Numbered from the stretch's first letter, positions 17,801 to 26,034 are shown. The stretch is DNA of 40,506 nt from Bacteroidia bacterium (GCA_030432635.1 JAUIMB010000021.1:1-40506); one strand, 5' to 3'. Translations and numbers: made by a program. Notes: generated by a model not told the origin, from the letters alone.

Positions 17801-18546
17801 CGCTAAAAGTTCTTGAAAAGGAATTGGGAAAATCCCAAATGCGTAAATTCCTGAAAAAATCATTGGATGATTATTTGACGGCAAGAACCTTTGAAAGCAA
17901 ACGGGAAAAACCTTTGATGTATAACGACGGACAAGGCTATATTCGTTATCAAAAAGGCTCATTGGTGTTTTATGCCTTAAGCGATTATATTGGAGAATCT
18001 GTACTTAATAATGCGCTCAAATCCTATGTTGAGAAAGTGAAATTTCAAGATCCACCTTACACCACATCCATCGATATGGTAAATCATATCAATGCGGTTA
18101 CGCCAGACAGTTTGCGATATGTCATCAAGGATATGTTCGAGACCATTACCTTGTATGATAATAGAATTGTAGATGTAACTTCCACTGAAATGGACAATGG
18201 AAAATATAAAGTTGACATCGAATTCAATGTTAGTAAGTATCGTAATAACGAAAAAGGAAAGCGGTATTATTCCGAAGAAGGACGTGATTCTATTTCTTAT
18301 CTAGCTGACGGGAAGAAACGACCAATACATTCGGTACAATTGGAAGATTATATCGACATTGGAATATTTGCTGAAAGTCAGGATGAAGATAAGAAGGAAA
18401 AAGTGCTGTATCTCAAAAAGCATAAGATTACTGAAATCAATAACACAATATCCATAATTGTTGATGAGAAACCAACCGAAGTAGGAGTAGACCCATACAA
18501 CAAATTGATAGATAGGCAATCAAATGATAACCGACAGAAGCTCTGA
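14899..18546 (+). CDS. ABC-2 permease fused to an M1-type metallopeptidase
   Basis: 1215 residues in one frame. Residues 1 to about 590 hold roughly a dozen hydrophobic segments in two blocks, like a tandem ABC-2 permease. From about 600 on it is a soluble, probably periplasmic M1-peptidase-like region with zinc motif HEVAHQWW (His937, Glu938, His941) and a downstream Glu961 in TMLSESLSEY. Nineteen residues separate His941 and Glu961, one more than classic HExxH-x18-E. The exopeptidase GAMEN motif is absent; its place is taken by FAQSFPNTIPF around residue 900. This architecture is a recognised but poorly characterised Bacteroidota family. Substrate and direction are unknown. Confidence 0.88.
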   Translation: MFSTIFIHELRHWLKKPAFYIYMTIFFLLSLFFAAETAGIFDSVTATTGSSRIVNSPIGVTNLFIGLSIFIFFLFPSIIGVSVYRDYKSEMHTILYSYPFTKANYLFAKFFSSIVIVTCIVMMIGIGMFIGYRMPGTNSELITGFDLKSYFDAYWLFILPNILLFGAIVFAVVTFTRNIAAGFITIILLLFVQGLTESFLSDPEFRYAAALVDPYGGAAIQYYTRYWTVAEQNELRIPIKEVILYNRLIWLTVASLIFGLVYKVFSFSQNAISISFFRKDKGERSTKRNFGGITRIDLPKVGFDYSFIQNLKTTWRISNIEFKYIVKSWPFICIILVGLILVLISLADIANPYGTSTYPRTWRMLRGGALFTLSINICTFLYAGLLVNRSKISRMNGLEDVTPIPNWSLFLSKFIAIIKMQLLLLSVVMVAGILFQLYKGYYDIELGLYVKELFGLRSLNYMVWAFLALMVQTLIRNPYLGLFVMIVLSIGIPLLSLAGVEQDLFKYNEGPGFRYNDMNGYGDSLGRYILYKLYWVLCGLSLMIVASLFWVRGLPQSFKERILIAKSRFKTPIAIALGIFALGFLMLGFSIFKATNIDETRYSSKEVEQLRVDWEKTYKKYEHAHQPRIVSVKTNLDIFPDTRDFKASGEYVLVNKTERAIDSIFLNHNDYPSTFEFDRAHDLVLEDTIYDFDIYRLKQPMVVGDTMRLQFEVHNKPNTMLNKNSPIVSNGTFVNNFELFPSLGYSSARELTDDQTRKKYDLPPNALRPHPSDSTALGNTYISKDSDWIDFETTVSTSSDQIAIAPGYLQKEWTEDGRRYFHYKMDSKILNFYAYNSAKYKVKRDTWNDVSLEIYYHEGHEYNLERMMEGMKASLEYNSENFSPYQHRQLRIVEFPSGSFAQSFPNTIPFAGDAGFIAEVDDSEEGGVDYTYAVTVHEVAHQWWAHQVIGADVLGATMLSESLSEYVSLKVLEKELGKSQMRKFLKKSLDDYLTARTFESKREKPLMYNDGQGYIRYQKGSLVFYALSDYIGESVLNNALKSYVEKVKFQDPPYTTSIDMVNHINAVTPDSLRYVIKDMFETITLYDNRIVDVTSTEMDNGKYKVDIEFNVSKYRNNEKGKRYYSEEGRDSISYLADGKKRPIHSVQLEDYIDIGIFAESQDEDKKEKVLYLKKHKITEINNTISIIVDEKPTEVGVDPYNKLIDRQSNDNRQKL

Positions 18547-18667
18547 TTAAATTTGTATTTAAAACTTGGAAGGTTTCAACGGCACATAGTTCTGTGAGAT
18601 TTGTCACAATCTTCCGTGATTCATATAATATTAACAAGAAATAAAGGTTTTAAAAGACACAAATACG

Positions 18668-18675
18668 TAATTTTG
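18668..18675 (+). promoter_or_regulatory. Candidate -7 element for the DUF4294/TrhA operon
   Basis: TAATTTTG matches TAnnTTTG exactly, 47 bases before the ATG at 18723. The upstream region is T-rich (GGTTTTA near 18646-18652) but lacks a clean TTG. Confidence 0.45.
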
Positions 18676-18722
18676 AACTCAAGATCGATCACAATTGGAA
18701 CGGTTTTAGATATGTCCTAAAT

Positions 18723-19412
18723 ATGAAATCATTTGTTTGCCTTATATTATGCTTGCCTTTGTTGGCGTTTTCGCAAACTGAACCTGTCGAGCAGGATTCT
18801 ACAAATGTGCAATACTACTATGTCGAAGGCGACTCGATTCCAAAAACGGCCATAGATCTTAATGAGGTCTTATTGTTGCACAAACTTAAGTTTTCGAACA
18901 AGGAAGAGCGTATCAAATATTTAATATTGAAACGTAAAACACTTAAGGTGTATCCTTACGCAAAATTAGCAGCCGATCGTTTGATGAGTTTGAATGAACG
19001 CTTGGCAACATTAGACAGCAAACGCAAACAGAAACGATACGCAAAAAAAATACAAACATATATTGAGGACGAATTTTCTTCTGAACTCAAAAAGTTAACA
19101 CGAACCGAAGGTCAAATTTTAGTCAAGCTCATTCATCGTCAAACCGGAAAAACAACTTATGATCTCATTAAGGAACTACGAAATGGTTGGCGTGCTTTTC
19201 GATTCAATGTTACTGCCAGTCTTTTTGATATTTCATTAAAAAAGGAGTTCGATCCAATGACCGTAAAAGAAGACTTTTTAATCGAGGATATTTTGGAACG
19301 TGCCTTTCAAAATAGACAGCTTGAACGTCAAGATCCAGCCCTTGATTTTGATTATTACGACCTTACCGATAAATGGTTGCACAATAAGGCTACTGTTGAA
19401 ACTCAAAATTAA
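18723..19412 (+). CDS. Exported DUF4294 protein
   Basis: 229 residues. The signal peptide MKSFVCLILCLPLLAFSQ is followed by an acidic linker and a highly basic helical core (about residues 65-125: KRKTLKVYPYAKLAADRL, KRKQKRYAKKIQ) typical of DUF4294, a Bacteroidota family of unknown function. The C-terminus DFDYYDLTDKW is acidic. The TAA stop shares one base with the ATG of the TrhA-like gene (TAATG), so translation is coupled. Family recognition is good; no function can be given. Confidence 0.8.
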   Translation: MKSFVCLILCLPLLAFSQTEPVEQDSTNVQYYYVEGDSIPKTAIDLNEVLLLHKLKFSNKEERIKYLILKRKTLKVYPYAKLAADRLMSLNERLATLDSKRKQKRYAKKIQTYIEDEFSSELKKLTRTEGQILVKLIHRQTGKTTYDLIKELRNGWRAFRFNVTASLFDISLKKEFDPMTVKEDFLIEDILERAFQNRQLERQDPALDFDYYDLTDKWLHNKATVETQN

Positions 19413-20038
19413 TGCGTGTACAAAGCCAATTAGAAGAACGCCTAAATTCATGGAGCCATGGTTTGGGAGCCGTATTGGGAGTTGCTGGTTTGGTATTGCT
19501 CATTCTATTTTTACAAAAACAGGTGCCTTATGCTTTGTTTAGTGTCATTGTTTACGGCATCTCCATCATTGTGTTGTTCTTGGCTTCTACGTTTTATCAT
19601 GCGACCAAAAATGATAAGCGGAAGCACTATTTCAGAATTTTTGACCATATCAGTATTTATTTGCTTATTGCAGGTACCTATACACCTGTATTGCTAATTA
19701 TGTTACCCGATAGTTTAGGTTGGATTCTGTTTTGGATCGTATGGGGAATTGCGGCTTTCGGACTTATTTTAAAGTTGTTTTTTACAGGTAGGTTCGAAAC
19801 TTTTTCGGTCATTTTGTATATTGTAATGGGTTGGCTAATTGTTTTTGATTTTTCGAAGTTAGCAGATCGAATGGCCACAAACGGATTGTATCTCTTGTTT
19901 GCAGGAGGTGCTTTTTATACCCTAGGTATAGTGTTTTACGCCATAGAAAAAATACCCTTCAATCATGTGATATGGCATTTTTTTGTCTTGGGTGGAGCCA
20001 TATGCCACTTTTTCATGATTTATTTTTATGTGATATAA
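19412..20038 (+). CDS. trhA: Hemolysin III/TrhA family membrane protein (PAQR superfamily)
   Basis: 208 residues with seven predicted TM segments. PAQR/hemolysin III motifs are SHGLGAVLG (15-23), STFYHATK (59-66, His63), the DHISIYLLIAGTYTP stretch (78-92) and, at the end, NHVIWHFFVLGGAICHFF with His185 and His189. These His and Asp residues form the intramembrane zinc site of the superfamily. The bacterial family has been linked to membrane lipid homeostasis; haemolysis is a historical name. It overlaps the DUF4294 gene by one base and is followed after six bases by an exported protein gene. Confidence 0.85.
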   Translation: MRVQSQLEERLNSWSHGLGAVLGVAGLVLLILFLQKQVPYALFSVIVYGISIIVLFLASTFYHATKNDKRKHYFRIFDHISIYLLIAGTYTPVLLIMLPDSLGWILFWIVWGIAAFGLILKLFFTGRFETFSVILYIVMGWLIVFDFSKLADRMATNGLYLLFAGGAFYTLGIVFYAIEKIPFNHVIWHFFVLGGAICHFFMIYFYVI

Positions 20039-20044
20039 TCAGTA

Positions 20045-21049
20045 ATGAACTATAGGAATTTAGCCGTAGCACTTTTAATCTTCATCAGCTTTCAAGTAAC
20101 CTTAGCTCAGCAACGTAATTATGAGGTATTGGGCAATTTGATTTTGAAGTCGGTAGTTGAAAAAGATGTCAAATTGTTTAAATCACTAATTATTCCTGAA
20201 GAAGCTGTTTGGGAAAACTTCAAGAAAATCTATGGAGCAGAATGGTCAAAAGCGGAAGAGCAACAAGCGTATTTAAGTCTCCCAGAAAATTATAGAACCA
20301 CTGTTGAGAAGGATTTTATGCTCAAATATAATATCATGGCTTCAAAAGTTGAGCTTTTCGACCTTGATTTTGATTCTATGACCTACGAGGTTTTGAATGA
20401 ACAGGATCGTTATGATAGGGAAATGGGAGTCAAACGCATCTTTGCGACCATTGACCATCCAAAGTTTAAATATTTTTCCTTCGGAATGATTAGTTACAAA
20501 GACAAGGATTACTTGGTTGATTCTAGAGTCGACATTACGGAAGTCAATAAATACTCAGAGCGCAATTTTCTGAATAATGTCGTTATGATGGCTAACAGTA
20601 ATGGAGAATTGCAGTCTGTCGGTAAGTTCAAGATAGCATCCAATAAAGCTGATGCTGAAGTGTTTCAATGCATTATTGACAATCTAATCTTGTTTGGTGT
20701 AGACGATACCTATGTCAGCAAAGATCAAAGTAAACCATCCTTTATAAAAGGAAGCTGGCAATTTCCATATCGCATTAATGATGTAGAAACTTATGTTGGT
20801 ATGGTCAGTTTCGATTTTGAATATACGCTGCAACAAGGCGAACTTGCCTATAAATTTGACAACTATCAACACACTAGGGATGGTTCAGGTTTTAGATCAC
20901 TAGGTTTGATACCTTATAAGTATAATGATCGTGTCGCAAAGGTATTCGAGCAAAATGACTTCTATGAAATACTTTACGATACAAGGGTTAATGTGAAAAC
21001 TGCGATCAAGTACCTTAAACAAGCTACAGATCGATGTATCAATAATTAA
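20045..21049 (+). CDS. Exported protein of unknown function
   Basis: 334 residues. A signal peptide (LAVALLIFISFQVTLAQQ, cleavage near Ala21) indicates export. The remainder is soluble, mixed alpha/beta and slightly acidic, without a lipobox or TM segment. No domain is recognised; the N-terminal part (GNLILKSVVEKDVKLFKSL) looks like a short helical, SnoaL/cystatin-like start, but this is only an impression. It begins six bases after the TrhA gene and so probably belongs to that operon, and it is followed by a terminator-like hairpin. Confidence 0.7.
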   Translation: MNYRNLAVALLIFISFQVTLAQQRNYEVLGNLILKSVVEKDVKLFKSLIIPEEAVWENFKKIYGAEWSKAEEQQAYLSLPENYRTTVEKDFMLKYNIMASKVELFDLDFDSMTYEVLNEQDRYDREMGVKRIFATIDHPKFKYFSFGMISYKDKDYLVDSRVDITEVNKYSERNFLNNVVMMANSNGELQSVGKFKIASNKADAEVFQCIIDNLILFGVDDTYVSKDQSKPSFIKGSWQFPYRINDVETYVGMVSFDFEYTLQQGELAYKFDNYQHTRDGSGFRSLGLIPYKYNDRVAKVFEQNDFYEILYDTRVNVKTAIKYLKQATDRCINN

Positions 21050-21071
21050 AAATGATGTAACTGTAATTAGG

Positions 21072-21110
21072 GTGTCGTTTATCTTAAAAAACGATGCACT
21101 GTTGTTTTTT
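21072..21110 (+). terminator. Probable rho-independent terminator
   Basis: GTG plus TCGTTT (21072-21080) pairs with AAACGA and CAC (21089-21094, 21097-21099), with a two-base bulge and an eight-base loop. TGTTGTTTTTT follows. It lies 22 bases after the stop of the exported protein gene and would close the DUF4294-TrhA operon. Confidence 0.5.
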
Positions 21111-21191
21111 ATCATTGATAATCAGCACTACACCTATTATTTTTCCTTCTGAAAAGATCAAATATCTATATTGGCTTTTCAAATTTTAGCG

Positions 21192-22139
21192 ATGTCACAC
21201 CATTATTCAAAATGGGTTAAAAAGGGAGCCAAGGGATTTTGTTATGCTCTGCTTTTTATCCTATCCTTTCCTTTAATTGCCCAAGACAATTGTTACACAA
21301 TTATCAATGAGGAGGTCATAAATGACAAAGAGCATAAGTACCGTATCTACAATATGGTGATTGATACTTGTAATGGAAAAAAAGTGAAGTCTGCATATGT
21401 GGTTAGGGATGCTTATAAAAAATTTAAAACGCTGCAATCAGAAAACGACATCATACTTGTTGCTGCAGCATCCTATTCATCTTCTATATTTGATTCTATA
21501 GGAAAACCCGTGGGTTTTTGTTCAGAAAAAGGTGCTATTCTTAATAAAATGCCAAACGATACCATGGACGGTTTGGTAATTTTGAACACTAAAGACGTTT
21601 CTGACCAAGTTATAGAGGTGGTCGATTTAGATGAAAATTTAAAACAATGTGATGATATTGCTTGTGAAACACATCCCACACATTTAAACATACGTGAGAA
21701 TCCTTCAGATACTTATGGGTTTATGTCTTTAGTTAAAGACCAGAGCCTGTCTTGTTTTCAAACCCATTTGTTGTATTCCCACAATAAAACCTACGAAGAA
21801 AATTTCAGGTCTTTAAACAATGGTACGAGCGATAGATGTAGACGGTTTTTAATCCTTTGTCAAAAGAATAATGTTAAACATCATATAGTTGTAGACCATA
21901 TTTCTGGTGATTATTTAATGCAAGCTGCCAAACGCTGTTTTGATTATATTAAGGGGCAAGGCTATGAGATTCGGTATATATTAAATTTAGACACGGGAAA
22001 CAAGGACATTTTTCATGCGTTCAATGGTAGCCATCTGGAAAACTTGCGACCAAACCCAACGGTTAACACAGCTGTTTTAGAGAAAGCAGTGAGTCTGGTA
22101 ATCTATTATACTGAAAAGCAAAAATATAGTATGCAATGA
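21192..22139 (+). CDS. Exported protein, possible phosphodiester-glycosidase-like (NAGPA/DUF2233) fold
   Basis: 315 residues from the ATG at 21192; a TTG start seven codons upstream is less likely. A basic N-terminus followed by FCYALLFILSFPLIAQ forms a signal peptide. The order of segments recalls the NAGPA/DUF2233 domain: AAASYSSS, then GKPVGFCSEKGAILN and MDGLVIL, then SCFQTHLLYSHN, RCRRFLIL, and late YILNLDTGNKDIF where the family has an Asp-Gly-Gly loop. The Gly-Gly is replaced here, so activity is doubtful. Several Cys suggest disulfides. Its stop overlaps the next start by ATGA, so the two products probably act together. The resemblance is by eye only. Confidence 0.6.
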   Translation: MSHHYSKWVKKGAKGFCYALLFILSFPLIAQDNCYTIINEEVINDKEHKYRIYNMVIDTCNGKKVKSAYVVRDAYKKFKTLQSENDIILVAAASYSSSIFDSIGKPVGFCSEKGAILNKMPNDTMDGLVILNTKDVSDQVIEVVDLDENLKQCDDIACETHPTHLNIRENPSDTYGFMSLVKDQSLSCFQTHLLYSHNKTYEENFRSLNNGTSDRCRRFLILCQKNNVKHHIVVDHISGDYLMQAAKRCFDYIKGQGYEIRYILNLDTGNKDIFHAFNGSHLENLRPNPTVNTAVLEKAVSLVIYYTEKQKYSMQ

Positions 22140-22780
22140 TGTTCTTTCGATTTACTTTAGGCATTCTGAGCGTGTTATTGTCCTTTCAAATGGGTTTTTC
22201 ACAATCTACATTGAGCAAGGAGGACATCATCAACTTTTCTTCCGAGGACATCGACCGACTTAATTTTGAAGCGTTTACAATTGCTGATTTTTCAAAAACC
22301 TTTGATGTTGCTGAAGCTCTGATAAACGATTCGACTAATACCGATTATCGTATCAAAGGCACCAATGTGTTGGCAGCATTGGCAAAAGAACTGCATTTAA
22401 AAATAAAGCACAAACAATTCGATTTGGATGCTGCTGATACTGAGATGATCCTAAGGAAATTTGAGACACAGTCGTATTATATCAGTCGTCCTACACCTGG
22501 TCAGTTTTTGAAACTCATGAAATACACTTGTCAAGGAGATTACACCCATATTTATGACCGTTTTCAAAAGAGCCCTTTTTTTGTGCCTACAATATGTGCA
22601 TTGGTGATCTATGCTTTTGTGTTAATCTTTTGTATCGTTAAACGAAAGCATGGCTTGTGCCTTCGATTTGTAAAGCTTTCAGTCATTGGATTGATTCTAT
22701 TTGTGAGCCTTGTTGTGATATTCAAATTCACTTGCGACAATAATATCAAGGACTATTCTTTCTACGGAATAACAATGTAG
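22136..22780 (+). CDS. Exported membrane-anchored protein of unknown function
   Basis: 214 residues. A signal peptide (MMFFRFTLGILSVLLSFQMGFSQ) precedes about 120 soluble residues, then two C-terminal TM segments (about 148-168 and 180-199) joined by a short basic loop (KRKHG). This predicts an extracytoplasmic domain tethered to the inner membrane. The start overlaps the preceding stop (ATGA), which implies coupled translation with the possible phosphodiester-glycosidase-like protein. It converges on the next gene with one base between stops. No family recognised. Confidence 0.65.
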   Translation: MMFFRFTLGILSVLLSFQMGFSQSTLSKEDIINFSSEDIDRLNFEAFTIADFSKTFDVAEALINDSTNTDYRIKGTNVLAALAKELHLKIKHKQFDLDAADTEMILRKFETQSYYISRPTPGQFLKLMKYTCQGDYTHIYDRFQKSPFFVPTICALVIYAFVLIFCIVKRKHGLCLRFVKLSVIGLILFVSLVVIFKFTCDNNIKDYSFYGITM

Positions 22781-22781
22781 T

Positions 22782-23297
22782 TTATGATTTTCTTTTGTCG
22801 GTTTTCAGCATATAAGAAAAGAATGCCAAACCGAAAATAATAAAAGCCCATCGCAAGATAAGGGTAGTGTACTCAACAATATCAAAGAGTTTTCCAAAAT
22901 TTACCGAGCTCATGTATTCCGTTTTTGAGAGATCATCGAAGAGTATGGATAAATGCCAATCAGAGATTCTTTCAGTATAAAACTGAAGAAAAATGGCTAT
23001 TATGAGACATAAGATTAAGGTTAGCTTCGGAATGGTTGGCGCAATACCTGTTCGAGATTTTCTTTTGGCAATTAGTGCCAATAATACAGCAGTAACACCG
23101 TAAGTAATGATAGCAAAACACGGAATGTAGTAGGAGAACCTTCTAATTCTATAACCATGCTCAAGTCCGTAGTGCATATATGCAAAAACAGCAGTTTCAA
23201 GAATGGATACTATTGCGGTAATGACGACAAAGCCATATAGCATGAATGAGAGAGAAGAGTAACGCGATTGGGTCATGATTTGGGTATTAGTTTCCAT
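22782..23297 (-). CDS. Four-TM membrane protein of unknown function
   Basis: 171 residues with four hydrophobic segments (roughly 17-45, 58-82, 98-118, 143-164) and a basic C-terminus. Two starts are possible: Met at 23297, overlapping the upstream lipoprotein gene by 25 bases, or Met8 at 23276, which gives a classic ATGA overlap with its TGA stop. The second would also fit coupled translation. No recognised family. Together with the lipoprotein it forms a two-gene unit facing the 21192-22780 pair. Confidence 0.6.
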   Translation of the reverse strand: METNTQIMTQSRYSSLSFMLYGFVVITAIVSILETAVFAYMHYGLEHGYRIRRFSYYIPCFAIITYGVTAVLLALIAKRKSRTGIAPTIPKLTLILCLIIAIFLQFYTERISDWHLSILFDDLSKTEYMSSVNFGKLFDIVEYTTLILRWAFIIFGLAFFSYMLKTDKRKS

Positions 23298-23995
23298 GCT
23301 GTTTTTAAGGGAATTTTTATCATATCACCTGTGCTGAATTCAGAAGCACGAATGGTCGCGTATTCATTGCTCATGAATACGATTTCAGCGTTAAAATAAT
23401 TTTGGTTATTGGTATTGATCTTTTCTTTGATTATGACTTCTATTTCCAAATCATGGTTGTTTTGGTAGGTCCAATCGATATCTGGACAAAAATAGTCAAC
23501 TGCATTTTCATGCTCATCTATTGGTAGTTGTACAGAGATGGTATCATTGATTTCAATGTTTTGAAAGTTATGTGTCGCTTGTTGATTTTGGATTGCATCA
23601 CATGAGTGGATAGGAGACCAATAGGATGTCATAATATTGATTTCTTCAGTGATATTGATATCAACATCATTGAGATAATTTTGATACATATTAATTATCA
23701 GTCCGTACTTATCAGTTGTACCATTGACACCAAGAGAATCAAGGTAAACGTTGACGGTTTCCCATTTACCATCATTTTTTGAAAGTTTTGATTCGATGTC
23801 TTCCTGAATCTCTAATTTGTGATAAAACGGTGGAAATCCCTTGTCAACTTCCAATTTTAGCTTTGTGATATCATTCGTGTTCATGGACTTATCCAAATAC
23901 CTGAAGGTGGAATTTAATTCCTCAGGGACATAGGCATCCTTTTCACATGCGCACAGAAGAAGGACAAAAACATAGGTGAGACGTAGGATTTTCAT
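23273..23995 (-). CDS. Putative lipoprotein of unknown function
   Basis: 240 residues. The N-terminus MKILRLTYVFVLLLCACEKD is a lipoprotein-type signal, with Cys15 or Cys17 as the likely lipidation site. The rest is acidic, soluble and beta-rich (for example NDTISVQLPIDEHE), with no recognised domain. It is the first gene of a pair with the four-TM protein. Confidence 0.6.
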   Translation of the reverse strand: MKILRLTYVFVLLLCACEKDAYVPEELNSTFRYLDKSMNTNDITKLKLEVDKGFPPFYHKLEIQEDIESKLSKNDGKWETVNVYLDSLGVNGTTDKYGLIINMYQNYLNDVDINITEEINIMTSYWSPIHSCDAIQNQQATHNFQNIEINDTISVQLPIDEHENAVDYFCPDIDWTYQNNHDLEIEVIIKEKINTNNQNYFNAEIVFMSNEYATIRASEFSTGDMIKIPLKTAWKLIPKS

Positions 23996-24076
23996 AACAA
24001 GTCGAAATATAGTAAATGGATACTAACGACAAGAAAATTACCGACAAGTGGTTGTTTTTATGGCTCTTAGCACTTA

Positions 24077-24505
24077 TTACGCATCCAAGATATCACGATA
24101 TTCCTCAAAAAAAGCCTCAAACAGATCCATATTCTTATTGAAGAACAACATAACATTCTGCCATGTGTTTTTGTTGTGAATGGACACTTTTTCGTGCAAC
24201 GGTAAATATACTCTGGAAATCTCCTTACCATTCTCAAGAAAGAATTCCTCTTCAAATACGACATCAGGTAAGTATTCATCCCTTAAAATAGATTCAAGAG
24301 CTTTCAGTTTTTCCCAATACTTGATTCGGTTTTCTAGATCATCTTCTAAATCCAAAGCTATTAATGCTTTTTTGGTGTCAAAATGGAATTTGAAGGCGAA
24401 CCCTTTTAGTTTTGTATTGTATAGAATCCATTTCCGAGGAAACGACTTTCCAAAACTTGTCCAAAATTCTTGTCTGAGTATGCGACTTTCTTCCTTTGAA
24501 AACAT
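24077..24505 (-). CDS. DUF4268 protein
   Basis: 142 residues, cytoplasmic. The start MFSKEESRILRQEFWTSFGK and the WEKLKALESILRD and NTWQNVMLFFNKNM segments are the DUF4268 pattern. In other proteins this domain is found alone or next to nuclease-like modules, but its function is not established. It is six bases after the ZIP transporter gene, so it is co-transcribed with it; no functional link is obvious. Confidence 0.78.
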   Translation of the reverse strand: MFSKEESRILRQEFWTSFGKSFPRKWILYNTKLKGFAFKFHFDTKKALIALDLEDDLENRIKYWEKLKALESILRDEYLPDVVFEEEFFLENGKEISRVYLPLHEKVSIHNKNTWQNVMLFFNKNMDLFEAFFEEYRDILDA

Positions 24506-24511
24506 ACAAAA

Positions 24512-25186
24512 TCAAATTACGTAAGCGATACCAATACCTGATATGATCACAACTAATTTTGAAAGATTGAACTTATGGCCTTCGCTGCTTTCAAATAATA
24601 TCGTAGTTGAAATATGAAAGAAAATACCAATAACCAAGGCATTGATTCGCATTAGGTAATTCACAGGAATTTCAGAAGTGTTTGAAATTAATGTTCCCAA
24701 GGGTGTCATCAAAGCAAATAGAATCAAGAAAATCGCAATTTGCAGCTTGCTAAACTTGGATTGAATTAAAAAAGCCGAGATTAATGCGGCAATAGGAATT
24801 TTATGGATTAACACACCATAGACCATGTCATTATGCTGATGTATGGGAAACCCCTCTAAAAGACTGTGAAAGCACAAGCTAATGAATAGCAACCAAGGGA
24901 AGGCAGTTTCATTTTTATGAATATGAACGTGTCCATGTTCGGCACCTTTTGAGAAAAATTCCAAGATGATCTGAAGCAAAATACCACACATAACAAAGAG
25001 TCCTACGACTTTTGCGTCTAAATGCTCATATACTTCTGGCAATAAATCAAAAAGCGTCAAAGCCAACAAGAATGATCCACTAAAGGAGAGTAGTAGCTTT
25101 GTGTAGATGGCATTTTTATGCTTACTAAGTATCGCAATGATGATACCTAGAATTACAGCATATAATGGAAATAAGTATTTGTTCAT
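24512..25186 (-). CDS. ZIP-family divalent metal transporter
   Basis: 224 residues with about eight TM segments. The TM4 metal-site motif is HSLLEGFP (107-114) and TM5 has HKIPIA (128-133). Between TM3 and TM4 there is a His-rich loop HGHVHIH (84-90), a typical ZIP metal-sensing or handing loop. The family moves Zn, Fe or Mn into the cytoplasm or, in some bacteria, works as a channel. The metal cannot be decided. It precedes DUF4268 and is 49 bases after the methyltransferase gene. Confidence 0.85.
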   Translation of the reverse strand: MNKYLFPLYAVILGIIIAILSKHKNAIYTKLLLSFSGSFLLALTLFDLLPEVYEHLDAKVVGLFVMCGILLQIILEFFSKGAEHGHVHIHKNETAFPWLLFISLCFHSLLEGFPIHQHNDMVYGVLIHKIPIAALISAFLIQSKFSKLQIAIFLILFALMTPLGTLISNTSEIPVNYLMRINALVIGIFFHISTTILFESSEGHKFNLSKLVVIISGIGIAYVI

Positions 25187-25235
25187 GATTGTTTTCCGAG
25201 TAACAGTAAATCCTTGTTCTGTTGATGAATACGTT

Positions 25236-25967
25236 TTATTTGAATATCATGATTAAGCGTTCAGATGTCTTACTGTCAAAGCGCCTTAGTTTGTAATCTC
25301 CAAACACATCCAATAAATACACGCCAGCTTTTTCAAATAACGCCTCAAAATCCGATAAGGTAAACGCTCTAACACGTTCATTGTATGTGAAATCCTCATT
25401 GTCATGGTTAAAGGAGATGGTTTTTATTATATAACCATCTATAACTTGACGTTTCATATGAAAATCAATGCCTTCCACAGTTTTCGTATCCTGTTCAACC
25501 AAATGCTCAATAACAAAATTACTGTTCATAAAATCGATAACACCAAAGCCTTGCGCATTTAAATTGGACTTTATGGCTTCAATCGTTTTGAGGTTGTCAT
25601 CTTCATTTTCAAAATATCCAAAACTTGTAAACAAATTAAAAACGGCATCAAACTGTTTGTGATATGGTTTGCACATATCATGGACCTCAAAATGAAGGGT
25701 GTCATTTTCAAATTGTTTGGCGTAAGCAATGCTGTTTTCTGATAAGTCCACACCTGTGACATTGTATCCAAGACCATTTAAGTAGACGGAATGTCTTCCT
25801 TTACCGCAAGCCAGATCTAAAACCGTTCCACCTTCAGGGAGATTCAAATACTCCGAAAGGTTGTCCATAAATATTTGTGCTTCTTTATGGTCTCTGTCTT
25901 TATAGAGGATATGGTAAAAATTCGTGTCGAACCACGAAGCAAACCATTGTTGGGTGTCTTTAGTCAT
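25236..25967 (-). CDS. Class I SAM-dependent methyltransferase
   Basis: 243 residues from Met at 25967 (MTKDTQQWFASWFDTNFYHI). The promoter at 25995-26025 lies between this Met and an in-frame start at 25997, which decides the start. The Rossmann motif I is VLDLACGKGRHS (49-60), followed by VTGVDLSENSI. A small-molecule methyltransferase is most likely; the C-terminal beta-rich part (DYKLRRFDSKTSERLIM) resembles relatives with unknown acceptors. Upstream, on the other strand, is an RNA methyltransferase with its own promoter. Confidence 0.82.
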   Translation of the reverse strand: MTKDTQQWFASWFDTNFYHILYKDRDHKEAQIFMDNLSEYLNLPEGGTVLDLACGKGRHSVYLNGLGYNVTGVDLSENSIAYAKQFENDTLHFEVHDMCKPYHKQFDAVFNLFTSFGYFENEDDNLKTIEAIKSNLNAQGFGVIDFMNSNFVIEHLVEQDTKTVEGIDFHMKRQVIDGYIIKTISFNHDNEDFTYNERVRAFTLSDFEALFEKAGVYLLDVFGDYKLRRFDSKTSERLIMIFK

Positions 25968-25994
25968 ATATTTAGTTGTTATCCATACCGTAAA

Positions 25995-26025
25995 CAAACG
26001 TATCGATATGAAATAAACATTTCAA
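25995..26025 (-). promoter_or_regulatory. Bacteroidota-type promoter of the methyltransferase gene
   Basis: On the minus strand TTG (26025-26023), a 20-base spacer and TACGTTTG (26002-25995) match the consensus. The predicted transcript would start near 25989, about 22 bases before the ATG at 25967. Confidence 0.6.
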
Positions 26026-26034
26026 AACAGTCTC

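Noticed and set aside
17522-17806. 94-codon frame overlapping the M1 zinc motif
   Set aside because: The main frame carries the zinc site in a 1215-residue protein.
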